Shown: positions 52,390 to 62,111, counted from the first letter of the stretch. The stretch is DNA of 64,000 nt from Ancylobacter novellus (GCA_003241695.1 QFPN01000007.1:1-64000), one strand, 5' to 3'. A program made the numbers and translations. The notes: generated by a model from the sequence alone, not told the origin.

Positions 52390-53718
52390 ATGGCGACGGA
52401 AGCGGGCGAGCGCGCGGAAGCGGCGGGTGGCGCGGAACGGCGGCCGAGCCGGCGGGCCTTGCGGGGCCTCGACGCGCTGAACTTCTTCCTCGCCGACGTC
52501 CGCGACGGCCTCGGCCCCTATCTCGCCATCTACCTCCTCGCCGTGCGGGGACCGGACCACGGCTGGAACGAGGCGACGACGGGCCTGATCATGACGATCG
52601 CAGGCGTCGCGGGCCTCATCGCCCAGACGCCCGCCGGCGCCCTCATCGACCGCACGAGCCACAAGAAGCTCATCGTCATCGCCGGCGCGGTCGCGGTCAC
52701 GCTGAGCTGCCTCACGCTGCCGTTCATCTCGAACTTCTATCTCGTGGCCGCGACCCAATCGGTCGCCGGCATCGCGGGCGCGGTGTTCCCGCCGGCGCTC
52801 GCCGCCATCACGCTCGGCGTGGTCGGGCCGAAGATGTTCGCCAAACGAATCGGCCGCAACGAGGGCTTCAACCACGCAGGCAACGCGGTTTCGGCAGCGC
52901 TCGCCGGCGGCCTCGCCTGGTTCTTCGGCCCGATCGTGGTGTTCTGGCTGATGGCGATCCTCGCCTGCCTGAGCATCGGCGCGATGCTGATGGTGCCGTC
53001 CGAGGAGATCGACGACGACCTCGCGCGCGGCATGGACGGTAAGCATGCGGGCGAGGACCAGCCGTCCGGCCTCTCGGCGCTGCTGCAGAACCGCCATCTG
53101 CTGCTCTTCGCCGTGCTTGCCGCGATTTTCCACCTTTCGAACGCAGCGATGCTGACCTCCGTCGGCCAGCTTCTCACCAAGATCGCGGGCAAGGACAACG
53201 CTACCTCGCTGATCGCGGTCTGCATCGTGGCGGCGCAGCTCGTGATGGTGCCGATCGCTGTCATGGTGGGGGCGAAGGCCGACGTCTGGGGGCGCAAGCC
53301 GATCTTCCTCGCGGCCTTCGGCGTGCTCGCGCTGCGCGGCGTGCTCTACACTTTTTCGGACAATCCGTTCTGGCTCGTGGGCGTCCAGCTCCTCGACGGC
53401 GTGGGGGCCGGCGTCTACGGCGCGCTGTTCCCGCTTGTGGTCGCGGACCTCACCCGCGGCACGGGCCGCTTCAACGTGAGCCAGGGCGCGATCGCGACGG
53501 CGCAGGGGCTCGGGGCCGCGCTCAGCGCCTCGCTTGCGGGCGTGATCATCGTCTCGGCCGGATATTCGGCGGCCTTCATCGCGCTCGCCGCCATCGCCGC
53601 CGCCGGATTTGCGCTTTATCTCCTCGCGATGCCCGAGACATATGGCTACAAGCCCGCGGCCGCCTCGAACGGAGGCGGCGGCTCCGGCCGCGGACCTGCG
53701 ATCGTGCCGGCCGAGTGA
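52390..53718 (+). CDS. MFS transporter
   Basis: A 442-residue, twelve-helix carrier. Its first block (LDALNFFLADVRDGLGPYLAIYLL) and IDRTSHKKLIVIAG loop place it with MFS proteins often annotated as drug or sugar efflux carriers. A Gly/Ser-rich C-terminal tail is cytosolic. The ATG at 52390 follows GAGGGGAAG; the reading frame further upstream is not coding. Its divergence from the oxidase operon makes export or import of a related compound possible but unproven. Confidence 0.88.
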   Translation: MATEAGERAEAAGGAERRPSRRALRGLDALNFFLADVRDGLGPYLAIYLLAVRGPDHGWNEATTGLIMTIAGVAGLIAQTPAGALIDRTSHKKLIVIAGAVAVTLSCLTLPFISNFYLVAATQSVAGIAGAVFPPALAAITLGVVGPKMFAKRIGRNEGFNHAGNAVSAALAGGLAWFFGPIVVFWLMAILACLSIGAMLMVPSEEIDDDLARGMDGKHAGEDQPSGLSALLQNRHLLLFAVLAAIFHLSNAAMLTSVGQLLTKIAGKDNATSLIAVCIVAAQLVMVPIAVMVGAKADVWGRKPIFLAAFGVLALRGVLYTFSDNPFWLVGVQLLDGVGAGVYGALFPLVVADLTRGTGRFNVSQGAIATAQGLGAALSASLAGVIIVSAGYSAAFIALAAIAAAGFALYLLAMPETYGYKPAAASNGGGGSGRGPAIVPAE

Positions 53719-53788
53719 CCGCCGGCCCCGGCGCGCCGCGACCGCGGTCCGGACCCGTTTCTTCTTCGTTGCGGCGGGGGGCCGCCTG

Positions 53789-55045
53789 ATGGACTTTGGC
53801 GCGTCTTCCCATCTCGCGATCTGGGGCGTCGCGGGCGCGGCGACCCTCGGCGTCGTGCTGCGGCCGTTCGGATGGCCCGAGGCGGTCTGGGCGGTGGCGG
53901 GCGCCGCGCTGCTCGCGTTCACCGGCCTGATCGGCCTCGACGCCGTCGTCGAGGGGATGGGGCGCGGCTTCGACGTCTATCTCTTCCTGATCGGCATGAT
54001 GCTGCTGGCCGACGTCGCCCGGCGCGAGGGTCTGTTCGACTGGCTCGCCACATTCGCCGTGCGTCATGCGCGCGGCTCCGCGAAGCGGATGTTCCTGCTC
54101 GTCTACCTCGTCGGCGCGGTCGTGACCGTGTTCCTGTCGAACGACGCGACCGCGGTGGTGCTGACGCCCGCGGTCTACGCGGCGGCGAAGGCGGCGAAGG
54201 CCGACCCGCTGCCGCATCTCTTCGTCTGCGCCTTCATCGCCAACGCCGCGAGCTTCGCGCTGCCGATCTCGAACCCCGCCAATCTCGTCGTCTTCGCCGA
54301 CCGCATGCCGGCGCTCGGCGACTGGCTCGCGCGGTTCGCGCTGCCCTCCGCGCTCTCGGTCGCGGCCACCTATGCGGCGCTGCGCTTCGCGTTCCGCAAG
54401 TCGCTCGCGGAGCCGATCTCGTCCGAGGTCGAGTCGGTCGACCTCGGCGCCGCCGGGCGAATCGCGGGCGTCGGCGTGGTCGCGACCGCGATCGCGCTCA
54501 CGGCCGCCTCCGCGCTCGGCGCCGACCTCGGCTTTCCGACCTTCGCCTGCGGCGTCGCGACCGCGCTCGCGGCGCTCGCCGTCAGCCGCTCCGGGGCGCT
54601 CGACCTCGTGCGCGGGATCTCCTGGAGCGTGCTGCCGCTGGTCGCCGGCCTGTTCGTGCTGGTGGTCGCGCTCGAGCGCACCGGAGCGATCGCGGCGCTC
54701 GCAGGCGTCCTGCGGGACGCGGCCGCGGTCTCCGAGCAAGGCGCGGCCTGGGGCGCAGGGCTGGCGGTCGCGCTGGCCTCGAACCTCGTGAACAACCTCC
54801 CGGCGGGCCTGATCGCGGCGAGCGCGGTTCAGCAGGCGGGGGTTTCGCCCGAGGTCGCGAGCGCCGTGCTGATCGGCGTCGATATCGGCCCGAACCTCTC
54901 GATCACGGGCTCGCTCGCGACAATCCTCTGGCTCGCGGCGCTGAGGCGCGAGGGGCTCGACGTGTCGTTCTGGCGGTTCCTCAGGCTCGGCGCGGTCGTC
55001 ATGCCGCCGGCTCTCCTGGCGGCGCTGGCAGGCCTCGCGCTGTGA
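53789..55045 (+). CDS. ArsB/NhaD-type ion transporter
   Basis: A 418-residue protein of the ion-transporter superfamily with about eleven helices. The conserved blocks FLSNDATAVVLTPAVYAAAKAAK and SLVNNLPAGLIAASAV-type (here ASNLVNNLPAGLIAAS) and VLIGVDIGPNLSITGSLATILWL are those of ArsB arsenite exporters. No arsR, arsC or acr3 gene accompanies it, so the ion could be other than arsenite. The ATG has GGGGGG upstream, and it follows the MFS gene by 70 bases on the same strand. Confidence 0.87.
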   Translation: MDFGASSHLAIWGVAGAATLGVVLRPFGWPEAVWAVAGAALLAFTGLIGLDAVVEGMGRGFDVYLFLIGMMLLADVARREGLFDWLATFAVRHARGSAKRMFLLVYLVGAVVTVFLSNDATAVVLTPAVYAAAKAAKADPLPHLFVCAFIANAASFALPISNPANLVVFADRMPALGDWLARFALPSALSVAATYAALRFAFRKSLAEPISSEVESVDLGAAGRIAGVGVVATAIALTAASALGADLGFPTFACGVATALAALAVSRSGALDLVRGISWSVLPLVAGLFVLVVALERTGAIAALAGVLRDAAAVSEQGAAWGAGLAVALASNLVNNLPAGLIAASAVQQAGVSPEVASAVLIGVDIGPNLSITGSLATILWLAALRREGLDVSFWRFLRLGAVVMPPALLAALAGLAL

Positions 55046-55071
55046 TAAGGTCTCCGGTGGGGGATCGGTTC

Positions 55072-55944
55072 ATGGCCGAGGACGAGCATCCGTTGCAGGA
55101 AGGCCGGGTCAAAAGCCTCGCTGGCGGACGCTTCCACGACGTCGCCTATGTAGAATGGGGCGATCCGGACTCGGACCGGGTCGCGCTCTGCGTTCACGGA
55201 CTGACTCGGCAGGGCCGCGACTTTGATCCGCTCGCAGCCGAACTCGCGCGGCGCGGCCGGCGGGTCGTGTGCCCGGACGTCGCCGGCCGCGGCCGCAGCG
55301 GACGGCTGCCGGCCGCCGAGCTCTACGGCCTGCCGCAATACGCGCTCGACATGACGGTCCTGATCGCGCGGCTCGGCGTCGAACAGGTCGATCTCGTCGG
55401 CACTTCCATGGGCGGCCTGATCGGCATGACGCTCGCCGCCGCGCCCGGCTCGCCGATCCGGCGGCTCGTGCTGAACGACGTCGGCCCTTTCCTGCCCGAG
55501 GCGCCGCTGCGCGCGATCGGCCAGGCGGTGGTCGAGACGCCGCGGCGCCATGCGAGTTTCGAGGAGGGCGAGGCGCGCCTGCGCCGGGTCCACGCCGGCT
55601 TCGGGCCGCTGACCGACGCCGAGTGGCGCCATCTCGCCATGCATAGCCTCGTCGAGGAGCCGGACGGCTGGCGGCCTCATTTCGATCCTGCGATCGGCGC
55701 GATCTTCGCGCCCGAGCGGATCACGGACATCGCGCTCTGGCCGCTGTGGGACATGATCTCCTGCCCCACGCTCGCGCTGCGCGGAGCGCTCTCCGACCTG
55801 CTGACGCCCGAGACCGCCGGGGAGATGACGCGGCGCGGGCCGCGGGCCGATGTCGTCGAGATCGCCGGCTGCGGCCACGCGCCGTCGCTCCTTCCCGCCG
55901 ACCAGATCGCGATCGTCGCCGACTGGCTCGACCGGACGGACTGA
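55072..55944 (+). CDS. Alpha/beta hydrolase
   Basis: A 290-residue alpha/beta-fold hydrolase with oxyanion-region VHGLTRQGRDFDPLA, nucleophile elbow GTSMGG (serine near residue 115), an acid in the ALRGALSDLLTPE strand and the catalytic histidine in AGCGHAPSL near residue 268. Members act on esters, lactones or C-C bonds. The substrate is not evident. It is 26 bases after the ArsB-like gene and 12 bases before the AEC transporter, so these are probably one transcript. Confidence 0.9.
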   Translation: MAEDEHPLQEGRVKSLAGGRFHDVAYVEWGDPDSDRVALCVHGLTRQGRDFDPLAAELARRGRRVVCPDVAGRGRSGRLPAAELYGLPQYALDMTVLIARLGVEQVDLVGTSMGGLIGMTLAAAPGSPIRRLVLNDVGPFLPEAPLRAIGQAVVETPRRHASFEEGEARLRRVHAGFGPLTDAEWRHLAMHSLVEEPDGWRPHFDPAIGAIFAPERITDIALWPLWDMISCPTLALRGALSDLLTPETAGEMTRRGPRADVVEIAGCGHAPSLLPADQIAIVADWLDRTD

Positions 55945-55956
55945 GCGGGGCGAAGC

Positions 55957-56889
55957 GTGGAGGCCATTCTCAACGCGGCGGCGCCGCTCTTCGCGCTGAT
56001 CCTGACCGGCTATCTGTGCGGGCGCTTCGGCCTGTTCGCCCGTGAGGCCACCGCGAGCATCAACCGCTTCGCGGCCTATCTCGCTCTGCCCGCCCTGCTG
56101 TTCGTCGCCATGACGCGCATCACGCCGGCCCAGATCGGGCAGTTCGGCTTCATCGCCGCCTATTTCATCCCGATCGCCGCGATCTATCTCGCCGGCTACG
56201 CGCTGTCGCGGCGGCGGGGCCACGGTCTCGCCGCCGCGAACATGGACGGGCTCAGCGCGAGCTACGGCAATGTCGGCTTCATGGGCGTGCCGCTCTGCCT
56301 GCTGGTGTTCGGCGAGGACGGGCTGCAGCCCGCCGTGGTCGCGACGCTGGTCACCGGCTGCGTGCAGTTCCTGTTCGCCATCGCCATGATCGAGATCGAC
56401 CGCAAGCGCGGCGCGAGCGCGCTCCGGACCGCGGGCGGCGTCGCGGCCACGCTGCTCGTCAATCCGCTGTGCGTCGCGCCGCTGGCGGGCCTCGCGATCG
56501 GCGTCGCGGGCGTCCCGCTTCCCGTTCCGGTCGAGCGCTTCGCGAGCCTGCTCGGCGGCGCCGCCACGCCCTGCGCGCTCATCTGCGTCGGGCTGTTCTT
56601 CGCCGATCAGGCCGGGGCGAAACCGGAGCCCGGCGCGGTCGGGGCGACGCTCGCCCTCAAGCTCTTCGCCCAGCCTGCGCTTGCGGCGCTGCTCGCCTTC
56701 TACGTGTTCGACATGCCGTCGTTGTGGGCGCAGGCGGCGGTGCTGCTGAGCGCGCTCCCGATCGGCGCCGGGGCCTTCACGGTCGCCCAGCTTTACGGGC
56801 TTCGGACCGCCGCCACGTCCGGCGCGATCATGCTGTCCCATGTCGCGTCGGTCGCGACCCTGTCGCTTCTGCTCGTCTGGCTCGGCTGA
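55957..56889 (+). CDS. AEC-family (auxin efflux carrier-like) transporter
   Basis: A 310-residue protein with ten predicted helices and the AEC pattern of two five-helix halves (N-terminal ILNAAAPLFALILTGYLCGRFGL, central NVGFMGVPLCLLVFG, C-terminal LPIGAGAFTVAQLYG). These carriers export or import small organic acids such as malonate or malate. The GTG start has GCGGGG upstream and lies 12 bases after the hydrolase stop. Confidence 0.9.
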   Translation: MEAILNAAAPLFALILTGYLCGRFGLFAREATASINRFAAYLALPALLFVAMTRITPAQIGQFGFIAAYFIPIAAIYLAGYALSRRRGHGLAAANMDGLSASYGNVGFMGVPLCLLVFGEDGLQPAVVATLVTGCVQFLFAIAMIEIDRKRGASALRTAGGVAATLLVNPLCVAPLAGLAIGVAGVPLPVPVERFASLLGGAATPCALICVGLFFADQAGAKPEPGAVGATLALKLFAQPALAALLAFYVFDMPSLWAQAAVLLSALPIGAGAFTVAQLYGLRTAATSGAIMLSHVASVATLSLLLVWLG

Positions 56890-56956
56890 CGCCGCGCGGG
56901 AAGCCCTGGCCCGGCCGGCGTGATACGCAGATCCTCCCGCCGGTTCGCTCGAGCCC

Positions 56957-58144
56957 ATGCCGCATCACGATTCCCAGCCCCGCGCCGCGCTCCTCGCCGT
57001 CCTCGCGCTCGCCGTGGCGCCGGCGATCGGGCTCGGAATCGGGCGTTTCGCCTACGCCCTCGTCCTGCCCGACATGCAGGCCGATTTCGGCTGGAGCTAC
57101 AGCGAGGCGGGGCTTCCGAACGCGCTCAACGCCTTCGGCTATTTCGTCGGCGCCGTCCTCGCCCGCCGCGCCGCCGCTCTCGCCGGGCTGCTTCGCCTCG
57201 TGATCGCGAGCAGCGTCGTGGCCGCGCTGGCGACGCTGCTGTCCGCCGCCGTCGGCGATCTCGCGACGCTCTGCGCGCTCAGAGTCGTGTCGGGTCTCGC
57301 CGGAGCCTTCGGGCTCGTGGCCGGCGGCGCCTGCGCCATCGCCTTTTCGGAAGGAGCCGGCGAGCGGCGGTCGCTCGCGATCTCGGCCTTCTATGTCGGG
57401 CCGCCGTTCGGCATCGTGCTGTCGGCGCTGGTCGCCCCGGCGGCGCTCGCGTTTGGCGGCGAGGGAGCGTGGAGGGCGGCGCAGGCGGCGCTCGGCGTCG
57501 CGTCCCTCGCGTTGCTCGGCACGTTCCTATCGCCGTCGCTCAGGCGCGTCGGCGCCGCGTCGATCGACGCCGCGGGCCGGCGCGCGCCGCTCGCGCCCAT
57601 GGCGCCCATGCTCGCCGGCTACGCCTGCTTCGGCGCGGGCTACATCGCCTACATGACCTTCATGATCGCCTTTCTGCGCCAGGACGCCGCACCGCTTGTG
57701 GAGCAGTCCGCGTTCTGGAGCGCGATCGGGCTCGCGGGGCTCGTTTCTCCGCTGGTCTGGGCGGGCGCCTTCCGCCGCCTCGACGGCGGCCTCGGCGCCG
57801 CGGCCGCCATGCTCGTCACGACCGCTGGAGCGGCGGCTCCGCTGCTGACGCGCGCCTTCGCGGGCGAAATCGTCTCGGCCGTGGTCTTCGGTCTCGGCGT
57901 GTTCGCGACCACCGCCGCCACGACCGTCTTCCTGCAGCGTTCGCTTCCGCCCGCCGAATGGGCGTCGGGCGTCGGCGCCATGACCGTCGCTTTCAGCCTC
58001 GGGCAGACCGCCGGGCCGGTCGTCTCGGGCGCGGCGACCGATCTCTTCGGCGGGCTCGGCGCCGGTCTCGGCGTCGGCGCCGCGCTTCTGCTTCTCGGCG
58101 CCCTGCTCGCCGTCGCCCAGAAGCCGCTCGCGAGAAGACCTTAA
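56957..58144 (+). CDS. YbfB/YjiJ family MFS transporter
   Basis: A 395-residue, twelve-helix MFS protein. The start block (AIGLGIGRFAYALVLPDMQADFGWSYSEAGLPNALNAFGYFVGA) is the signature of the YbfB/YjiJ family, whose substrates are unknown. It ends in a four-base overlap with the convergent lysR gene, which suggests no terminator between them and possible antisense interference. Confidence 0.9.
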   Translation: MPHHDSQPRAALLAVLALAVAPAIGLGIGRFAYALVLPDMQADFGWSYSEAGLPNALNAFGYFVGAVLARRAAALAGLLRLVIASSVVAALATLLSAAVGDLATLCALRVVSGLAGAFGLVAGGACAIAFSEGAGERRSLAISAFYVGPPFGIVLSALVAPAALAFGGEGAWRAAQAALGVASLALLGTFLSPSLRRVGAASIDAAGRRAPLAPMAPMLAGYACFGAGYIAYMTFMIAFLRQDAAPLVEQSAFWSAIGLAGLVSPLVWAGAFRRLDGGLGAAAAMLVTTAGAAAPLLTRAFAGEIVSAVVFGLGVFATTAATTVFLQRSLPPAEWASGVGAMTVAFSLGQTAGPVVSGAATDLFGGLGAGLGVGAALLLLGALLAVAQKPLARRP

Positions 58145-59037
58145 GCCTCCGCCTCGTTCCGGTCGAAGGTGCTCACCTCGACCGCGATGTCGGCGATGGC
58201 GTCCTGCAGGGCGGTCCTTCTGCGGCTCTTGGAGACGGCCGAGAAGGCGATGTGCGGCGTATCCGGGCTCGACCGCAGCACCTTGAGGTCGCCGTTCGCG
58301 ATCTCCCTCTCGTAGCAGGACGGCGGCAGCAGGCTGACCCCCACCCCCGTCGCGGTCAGCATCGAGAGCACCGTCATGCTGTTGCAGAGGTCGGGACGCT
58401 GGTTCGAGCCGCTTTCGGCGAGCCAGGACGAGACCGTCTCGAAATGGACCGAGTTCTCGCCGAGCGAGAGGATGCGCAGCGTCGAGAAATCCGACGCGAT
58501 CAGCGGGCGCCCCGGATCGACGAAGTCGCGCCCCGCCATCCAGCGGAACTGCACCTGCCCGAGCGATCGCGTCACGAGCCCCACGTCGAAGGTCGGTCCC
58601 GGAATAAGCGCGACGTCGAGGTCGCCGGACACGAGACGGGAGCGCAGCGGGCTCGTGAGCGAGACGTCGAGTTCGAGCGTGATCTTCGGATAGCGCTCGC
58701 GGACGGTCGCGACGAGCCTCGGCAGCCAGGTCATGGCGACGAGCTCCGCGACGCCCACGCGGACGAGGCCCGACAGGCCTTCTGACGGCGCGATCTGCTG
58801 GCGGATCTCCTCCTGCAGCGCGAGCGCACGCTCGGCGTAGCCCATCAGCTCGCGGCCCTTGGCCGTGAGCGTGGCCTTGCGCTGGCTGCGGTCGAACAGG
58901 GAGACGCCGAGATCCTGCTCGAGTTCGTGGATGCGCGCCGAGATCGTGGACTGGGTCGCGTTGAGCTTGTGCGCGGCCGCCGCGAAACTGCCGAGCCGCA
59001 CGATCTCGACGAAGGTCTGAAGCTGGCGAAAGTTCAT
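58141..59037 (-). CDS. LysR-family transcriptional regulator
   Basis: A 298-residue activator/repressor. The N-terminal winged helix (MNFRQLQTFVEIVRLGSFAAAAHKLNATQSTISARI) and the periplasmic-binding-protein-like effector domain are full length. It is divergent from an MHS transporter. A TCG-N7-CGA LysR box sits 19 bases before its start codon, the usual place for autoregulation. The same box and spacing recur before the monooxygenase and the second flavin reductase, so this protein probably controls all of them. Effector unknown. Confidence 0.93.
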   Translation of the reverse strand: MNFRQLQTFVEIVRLGSFAAAAHKLNATQSTISARIHELEQDLGVSLFDRSQRKATLTAKGRELMGYAERALALQEEIRQQIAPSEGLSGLVRVGVAELVAMTWLPRLVATVRERYPKITLELDVSLTSPLRSRLVSGDLDVALIPGPTFDVGLVTRSLGQVQFRWMAGRDFVDPGRPLIASDFSTLRILSLGENSVHFETVSSWLAESGSNQRPDLCNSMTVLSMLTATGVGVSLLPPSCYEREIANGDLKVLRSSPDTPHIAFSAVSKSRRRTALQDAIADIAVEVSTFDRNEAEA

Positions 59038-59055
59038 CGGTCCGCCTGGGATTGA

Positions 59056-59121
59056 TCGGATACGTCGAAGAGTACCGATCGAAAATTCTCGATTTCAATC
59101 GAAATTTTTGGACCATAGGCT
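59056..59121 (+). promoter_or_regulatory. Shared LysR-box promoter, copy 1 (lysR-MFS)
   Basis: The LysR box TCGGATACGTCGA (T-N11-A) is followed by GTACC, then GATCGAAAATTCTCG, ATTTCAATCGAAATTTTT and the -10-like CATAGGCT. The box centre is 66 bases before the predicted start of transcription. It matches two other sites at 60815 and 62667 in sequence and spacing. Confidence 0.8.
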
Positions 59122-59331
59122 TCTCCGCAGATCAGACGGACAATGATCTGATCGACACAAGAAGATCGCCCGCGCTTCCAGCGAGCATGCGGCCGTTCGA
59201 CCCGCCGCGCCCAATGGGCGACGTCGGGCGTTCGCGCGTCCGGCCCATGCGGCCGGCGCGGCGCATCGTGAAGTCCGTGGCGGCCGGGACCGGAAACGTC
59301 AGTTCCCGCGCGGGGACGCTAGGAGGACTTC

Positions 59332-60732
59332 ATGGCTGCTCAGTCAGACGCAGCGACCGTTGGCCATGCGGACACCGACCGCCACGCCAAGCGGGCGGTA
59401 ATCGCCTCGACCGTCGGCACGATGATCGAGTGGTACGACTTCTATCTCTACGGCCTCGCCGCCGCGCTGGTGTTCGGCAAGCTCTACTTCCCGTCGAGCG
59501 ATCCCTATTCCGCGACGCTGCTGTCGTTCTCGACGATGTTCGTCGGCTTCGTCGCGCGCCCGCTCGGCGCGCTGATCTTCGGCCATTACGGCGACCGCAT
59601 CGGCCGCAAGGTGACGCTGGTCGCGACGCTGCTGCTCATGGGCGTCAGCACCGTGCTGATCGGCCTGCTGCCGACCTATGAGACGATCGGCGTCTGGGGC
59701 GCGGTCGGCCTCGTGGTGCTGCGCGTGTTCCAGGGCATCGGCGTCGGCGGCGAATGGGGCGGCGCGGTCGCGGTCGCGACCGAATGGTCGAAATTCAACA
59801 AGAGCCGCGGCCTCGCCGCAAGCTGGCCGCAGTTCGGCTCGCCGCTCGGCATGCTGATGGCGGTCGGCGCGCTGACGCTCGTCGCCCAGTTCGGCGACAG
59901 CGCCTGGTTCGAGAGCGTCGGCTGGCGCATCCCGTTCCTGGCGAGCGCGGTGCTGATCGGCGTCGGCCTCTACATCCGCCTCGGCGTTCTGGAGACCCCG
60001 GTGTTCCAGAAGCTGCAGAAGGAGAACAAGCTCGCCCAGGCTCCGGTCATGGAGGCGGTGCGCGGCTACTGGAAGCAGATCCTGCTCACCTGCCTCATTC
60101 GCACCGGCCAGCAGGCGCCGTTCGTGATCTTCACGACGTTCCTGCTGTCCTACGGCACCAAGAACCTCGGCTTCGAGCGTCAGTTCCTGTTCAACTGCGT
60201 GCTCGTCGCCTGCGTGTTCTCGCTGTTCGCCAACCCGTTCTTCGGATGGATGTCCGACAAGATCGGCCGCAAGCGGATGTACATGATCGGCGCGGCGACC
60301 ATGCTGCTGTTCGCCTTCCCGTACTACATGATGCTCGACAGCAAGATCCCGGCGCTGGTGATCTTCGCGATCGTGATCTCGATCCCGATCCACGACATGC
60401 AATGGGCGCCGCTCGCGGCCTTCACCACCGAGAGCTTCCCCCCGAGCGTGCGTTATTCCGGCTCCTCGATCGGATATCACCTCGCCTCGCTCACCTCGGG
60501 CGGCCCGGCCCCGCTGATCTGCGCCTATCTGCTGCACACCTACGGCACCTCGACGGCGCTCAGCGCGTACATCGCGGTTATCGCCGCCATCAGCCTGGTG
60601 TCGGCCGCGCTCCTGAAGGATCGCTCCAGAAGCGACTACGCGACCGACGAAGGCTGGGAGCGCGGCGACGCTTCGACGTCGCCGCAGGTCTCGGCGGCCT
60701 CGACGACCGTCCGTCCCAAGACGGCGGGCTGA
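59332..60732 (+). CDS. MHS-family MFS transporter (metabolite:H+ symporter)
   Basis: A 466-residue, twelve-helix symporter. GTMIEWYDFYLYGLAAALVF and ARPLGALIFGHYGDRIGRK are the hallmarks of the MHS group (ShiA, KgtP, ProP), which import organic acids or zwitterions with protons. AGGAGG lies seven bases before the ATG. The leader is about 200 bases long and holds an inverted repeat (GATCAGA..TCTGATC, 59130-59153). Likely imports the substrate of the flavin monooxygenase that follows (inference from the shared promoter motif). Confidence 0.93.
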   Translation: MAAQSDAATVGHADTDRHAKRAVIASTVGTMIEWYDFYLYGLAAALVFGKLYFPSSDPYSATLLSFSTMFVGFVARPLGALIFGHYGDRIGRKVTLVATLLLMGVSTVLIGLLPTYETIGVWGAVGLVVLRVFQGIGVGGEWGGAVAVATEWSKFNKSRGLAASWPQFGSPLGMLMAVGALTLVAQFGDSAWFESVGWRIPFLASAVLIGVGLYIRLGVLETPVFQKLQKENKLAQAPVMEAVRGYWKQILLTCLIRTGQQAPFVIFTTFLLSYGTKNLGFERQFLFNCVLVACVFSLFANPFFGWMSDKIGRKRMYMIGAATMLLFAFPYYMMLDSKIPALVIFAIVISIPIHDMQWAPLAAFTTESFPPSVRYSGSSIGYHLASLTSGGPAPLICAYLLHTYGTSTALSAYIAVIAAISLVSAALLKDRSRSDYATDEGWERGDASTSPQVSAASTTVRPKTAG

Positions 60733-60814
60733 GCGGTCGCAAAGCGTGGCGGCCGGCGATCGCCCTCGCCGGCCGCCATCGCGTCCGTCGCAAGCGCCGA
60801 CTGACGTGTTGACA

Positions 60815-60880
60815 TCGAATCTATCGAAGAAACCTGATCGGAAACTCTTGTTTTCAATCGAATTATTCGGGGCATAGGCT
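60815..60880 (+). promoter_or_regulatory. Shared LysR-box promoter, copy 2 (monooxygenase)
   Basis: TCGAATCTATCGA (T-N11-A) is followed by AGAAACCT, GATCGGAAACTCTTG, TTTTCAATCGAATTATTCG and CATAGGCT. Spacing is identical to copies 1 and 3. It lies 86 bases before the monooxygenase ATG. Confidence 0.85.
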
Positions 60881-60965
60881 GGTTGAGAGCCTGGGGATGG
60901 GCGCTTCGCCGCCCGCCGCCTCGTCGATCAGGCGCCGTACGGAAGAGACGGCAAGGGAGAACCTC

Positions 60966-62111
60966 ATGACCAACCGACTTTCGCCGCTCGACGCGGTCAA
61001 GCGGCAGCCGCTGATGCTCGGCCTGTTCCTGCCGATCCAGTCCGGCGCCTGGAGCCCGTCGCTCGCCCCGCGCTCGACCGACTGGACCTTCGACTACAAC
61101 GCCAAGTGCGCGATCATGGCCGAGAACCTCGGCTTCGACCTCGTCTTCGGCCTCGCCCAGTGGATGGGCAAGGGCGGCTATGGCGGCGAGATGAAGTTCC
61201 GCGAGAACGCGACCGATCCGCTCATCGTCACCGCGGGCCTCGCGGCCGTGACGAAGCGCATCCTGCTCGTGTCGACGGTGCACATCCTCTACGGCTGGCA
61301 TCCTCTCCATCTCGCGAAGTTCGGCGCCACAATCTCCGAGATGAGCGGCGGCCGCTGGGGCCTCAACATGGTCACCGGCTACAAGAAGAGCGAAGTCGAG
61401 ATGTTCGGCCTCGAGCAGATCGAGCACGACCAGCGCTACGTCATGGCGGACGAGTTCGTGACCATGCTGAAGAGGCTCTGGTCCGAGGACGAGAACCTCA
61501 CCGTCGACGGCCGCTTCTGGAAGATGAAGGAGGCCTTCGTCGCGCCGAAGCCGGCCGGCGGGAAATGCGTTCTCGTGAACGCCTCGTCGTCGGGCGCGGG
61601 CCTCGCCTATGCGGTGAAGCATTCGGACCTCATCTTCGTGACGAGCCCGGCGGGCGCCAATCTCGACAAGGCCTGCGAGGCGCTTCCCGCCCATGCCGCC
61701 AAGATCAAGGCCGCGGCGAAGGAGATGGGCCACGACATCCGCATCCTGATCAATCCGCACGTCATCTGCCGCGAGACGGAAGCGGAGGCGCGCGCCCAAT
61801 ACGATGCGATCCTGAAGAACGCCGATCCTGTCGCCGCCCAGAACTTCTTCCAGACCTTCACCGGCGGCGACCAGGCGTCCTGGCGCGGCGCCACCAAGGA
61901 CGACTGGACGGTGGGCGGCAACGTCCACATCGTCGGCACGCCCGAGCAGGTGGTCGAGGGGTTCAGGCGCCTGCAGGCGGCCGGAATCGACGGCGTGCAG
62001 GTGAATTTCTACGACTTCCTGCCGGACCTCGCCTTCTTCGGCGAACGGGTTCTGCCGCTGATGCGCCAGGCGGGCATGCGGCTCGAGACGCCCCTCGCCG
62101 CGGCCGCGTGA
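60966..62111 (+). CDS. LLM-class flavin-dependent monooxygenase (RutA/SfnG-like)
   Basis: A 381-residue TIM-barrel monooxygenase using reduced FMN supplied by a partner reductase. Blocks shared with RutA (pyrimidine monooxygenase) and SfnG (dimethylsulfone monooxygenase) include DWTFDYNAKCAIMAENLGFD, TAGLAAVTKRI, EMSGGRWGLNMVTGYKKSE and the C-terminal FGERVLPLMRQ. It is not an obvious orthologue of either, so the substrate (an organosulfur compound, a pyrimidine or another small molecule) is open. AAGGGA precedes the ATG. A flavin reductase gene follows within 10 bases. Confidence 0.9.
   Translation: MTNRLSPLDAVKRQPLMLGLFLPIQSGAWSPSLAPRSTDWTFDYNAKCAIMAENLGFDLVFGLAQWMGKGGYGGEMKFRENATDPLIVTAGLAAVTKRILLVSTVHILYGWHPLHLAKFGATISEMSGGRWGLNMVTGYKKSEVEMFGLEQIEHDQRYVMADEFVTMLKRLWSEDENLTVDGRFWKMKEAFVAPKPAGGKCVLVNASSSGAGLAYAVKHSDLIFVTSPAGANLDKACEALPAHAAKIKAAAKEMGHDIRILINPHVICRETEAEARAQYDAILKNADPVAAQNFFQTFTGGDQASWRGATKDDWTVGGNVHIVGTPEQVVEGFRRLQAAGIDGVQVNFYDFLPDLAFFGERVLPLMRQAGMRLETPLAAAA

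Noticed and set aside
53789..55045. Naming the ArsB-like gene arsB as part of an arsenic operon
   Set aside because: No arsR, arsC, arsH or acr3 is nearby, so the ion cannot be assigned from context.
59122..59331. Riboswitch in the MHS transporter leader
   Set aside because: Only one simple inverted repeat is visible and it matches no riboswitch fold I can recognise.
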